Part shown: piece by piece, positions 11,706 to 11,976 of the stretch
Position numbering within the stretch: position 1 is the first letter of the stretch
Layout of the letters: each line of letters opens with the position of its first letter
DNA from: Anaerolineae bacterium CG2_30_58_95
GTDB taxonomy: Bacteria; Chloroflexota; Anaerolineae; Anaerolineales; Villigracilaceae
Length of the DNA stretch: 11,976 nt
Assembly (NCBI GenBank): GCA_001872165.1
Contig: MNXK01000027.1
Span: forward strand, 1-11,976
Direction: 5' to 3'
The notes under the pieces: model-generated
The model's database searches: none
Told to the model about the DNA's origin: nothing
The model's input: the letters and a program-made list of their open reading frames with translations, nothing else
Made by a program: the position numbers and the translations under genes

Positions 11706-11976
11706 ATGCTCACTCTCTTTGACGAACTCAAAGCCCTGCTCCAACAAGACGCGCGCCTTGTGGTCAACCCCCATGCGGGGGCAGGCGGCGAACTTCTCAA
11801 AAACCAGATTACCGAACTGGCGCTCAAACTCGATAGAGACCTGCTGAAATTATTGCTCTCCCACGACCGCCTGAAAGCGCATTTCTTTGCGGAGGTGCCC
11901 CCTGAGCCGGGTCGAAGGGTGGACGGCGTGCTGGTCTTCGACAAAGAGAAATTCATGCGCTTTGTGAACAACAAAG
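11706..11976 (+). CDS. Type III-like site-specific DNA methyltransferase (Mod), N-terminal 90 residues
   Basis: The frame is open to the right edge. The N-terminus LTLFDELKALLQQDARLV, then ELLKNQITELALKLDRDLLKLLLSHDRLKAHFF, then DGVLVFDKEKFMRFVNNK matches the N-terminal region of type III restriction-modification Mod proteins as I know them; methyltransferase motifs lie beyond the window. AGGAG with 6-nt spacing supports ATG 11706. Two stretches appear inserted relative to the usual pattern: residues 20-27 (VNPHAGAG) and 65-71 (PPEPGRR). Both are encoded by short palindromic repeats, suggesting in-frame repeat insertion. A res gene would be expected downstream. Confidence 0.75.
   Translation, partial: MLTLFDELKALLQQDARLVVNPHAGAGGELLKNQITELALKLDRDLLKLLLSHDRLKAHFFAEVPPEPGRRVDGVLVFDKEKFMRFVNNK
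11768..11781. repeat. Palindrome CCCCC-ATGC-GGGGG inside the methyltransferase CDS
   Basis: A 5-bp G/C stem with 4-nt loop encoding the extra NPHAGA residues. Similar in style to the palindrome at 3204-3219. Confidence 0.5.
11900..11919. repeat. CTTCGA..GCTCAG-type repeat inside the methyltransferase CDS
   Basis: CCCTGAGCCGGGTCGAAGGG shares the TGAGC-TCGAAG layout with CACTGAGCTTGTCGAAGTG at 7938-7956. It encodes the extra PEPGRR residues without breaking the frame. Confidence 0.6.

Overview
The window looks like chromosomal DNA from a member of the Chloroflexota, probably Anaerolineae or a relative. This is inferred from family content: a DUF4388 protein with a small Ras-like GTPase, a Thr/Pro-linker lipoprotein with a propeller-like body, a large acyl-CoA dehydrogenase, and abundant palindromic dispersed repeats. 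No marker gene fixes the taxonomy. Most of the window is GC-rich; about 9.05-11.7 kb is visibly more AT-rich.

Minus strand, 3.19 kb down to 1: an operon-like set transcribed from a strong promoter (TTGACG-17-TATAAT). It encodes a DUF4388 protein, a small GTPase, an alpha/beta hydrolase, a V4R-domain protein and the N-terminal part of an unrecognised protein that runs off the left edge. A second promoter fires divergently to the right.

Plus strand, 3.3-5.25 kb: the first gene right of the divergent promoter is a selenoprotein of the SelW/SelT/SelH (Rdx) family. Its selenocysteine is encoded by an in-frame TGA at 3387-3389, followed by a compact bacterial SECIS-like hairpin, so ordinary gene callers would truncate it. 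A repeat-rich spacer, trpS, a block of 33-bp tandem repeats and dtd follow.

5.28-7.87 kb: a small helical protein and a nucleotidyltransferase-fold protein form an overlapping pair that may be a toxin-antitoxin-type module. Next is an acyl-CoA dehydrogenase gene broken by a perfect 31-bp tandem duplication.

7.9-9.0 kb: a dispersed repeat, a terminator, a palindromic putative operator, hicB-hicA and an orphan YgiT/MqsA-type zinc-finger gene. The block is bracketed on the right by a degenerate copy of the last ~27 codons of the acyl-CoA dehydrogenase, so it sits between duplicated 3' ends.

9.05-11.98 kb: a lipoprotein; a tRNA-Sec gene (anticodon TCA, 98 nt, long variable arm, 6-bp D stem) with an extended -10 promoter; a YedF-like (DsrE-fold) selenium-metabolism protein directly downstream; an HU-related DNA-binding protein; three hairpins in tandem; and the start of a type III-like DNA methyltransferase whose coding frame appears to have absorbed two palindromic repeats.

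The most valuable result is that three independent elements, namely a CxxU protein with a SECIS-like hairpin, tRNA-Sec and a YedF-like protein, all point to a selenocysteine-decoding organism. The genes for SelA, SelB and SelD are not in the window.
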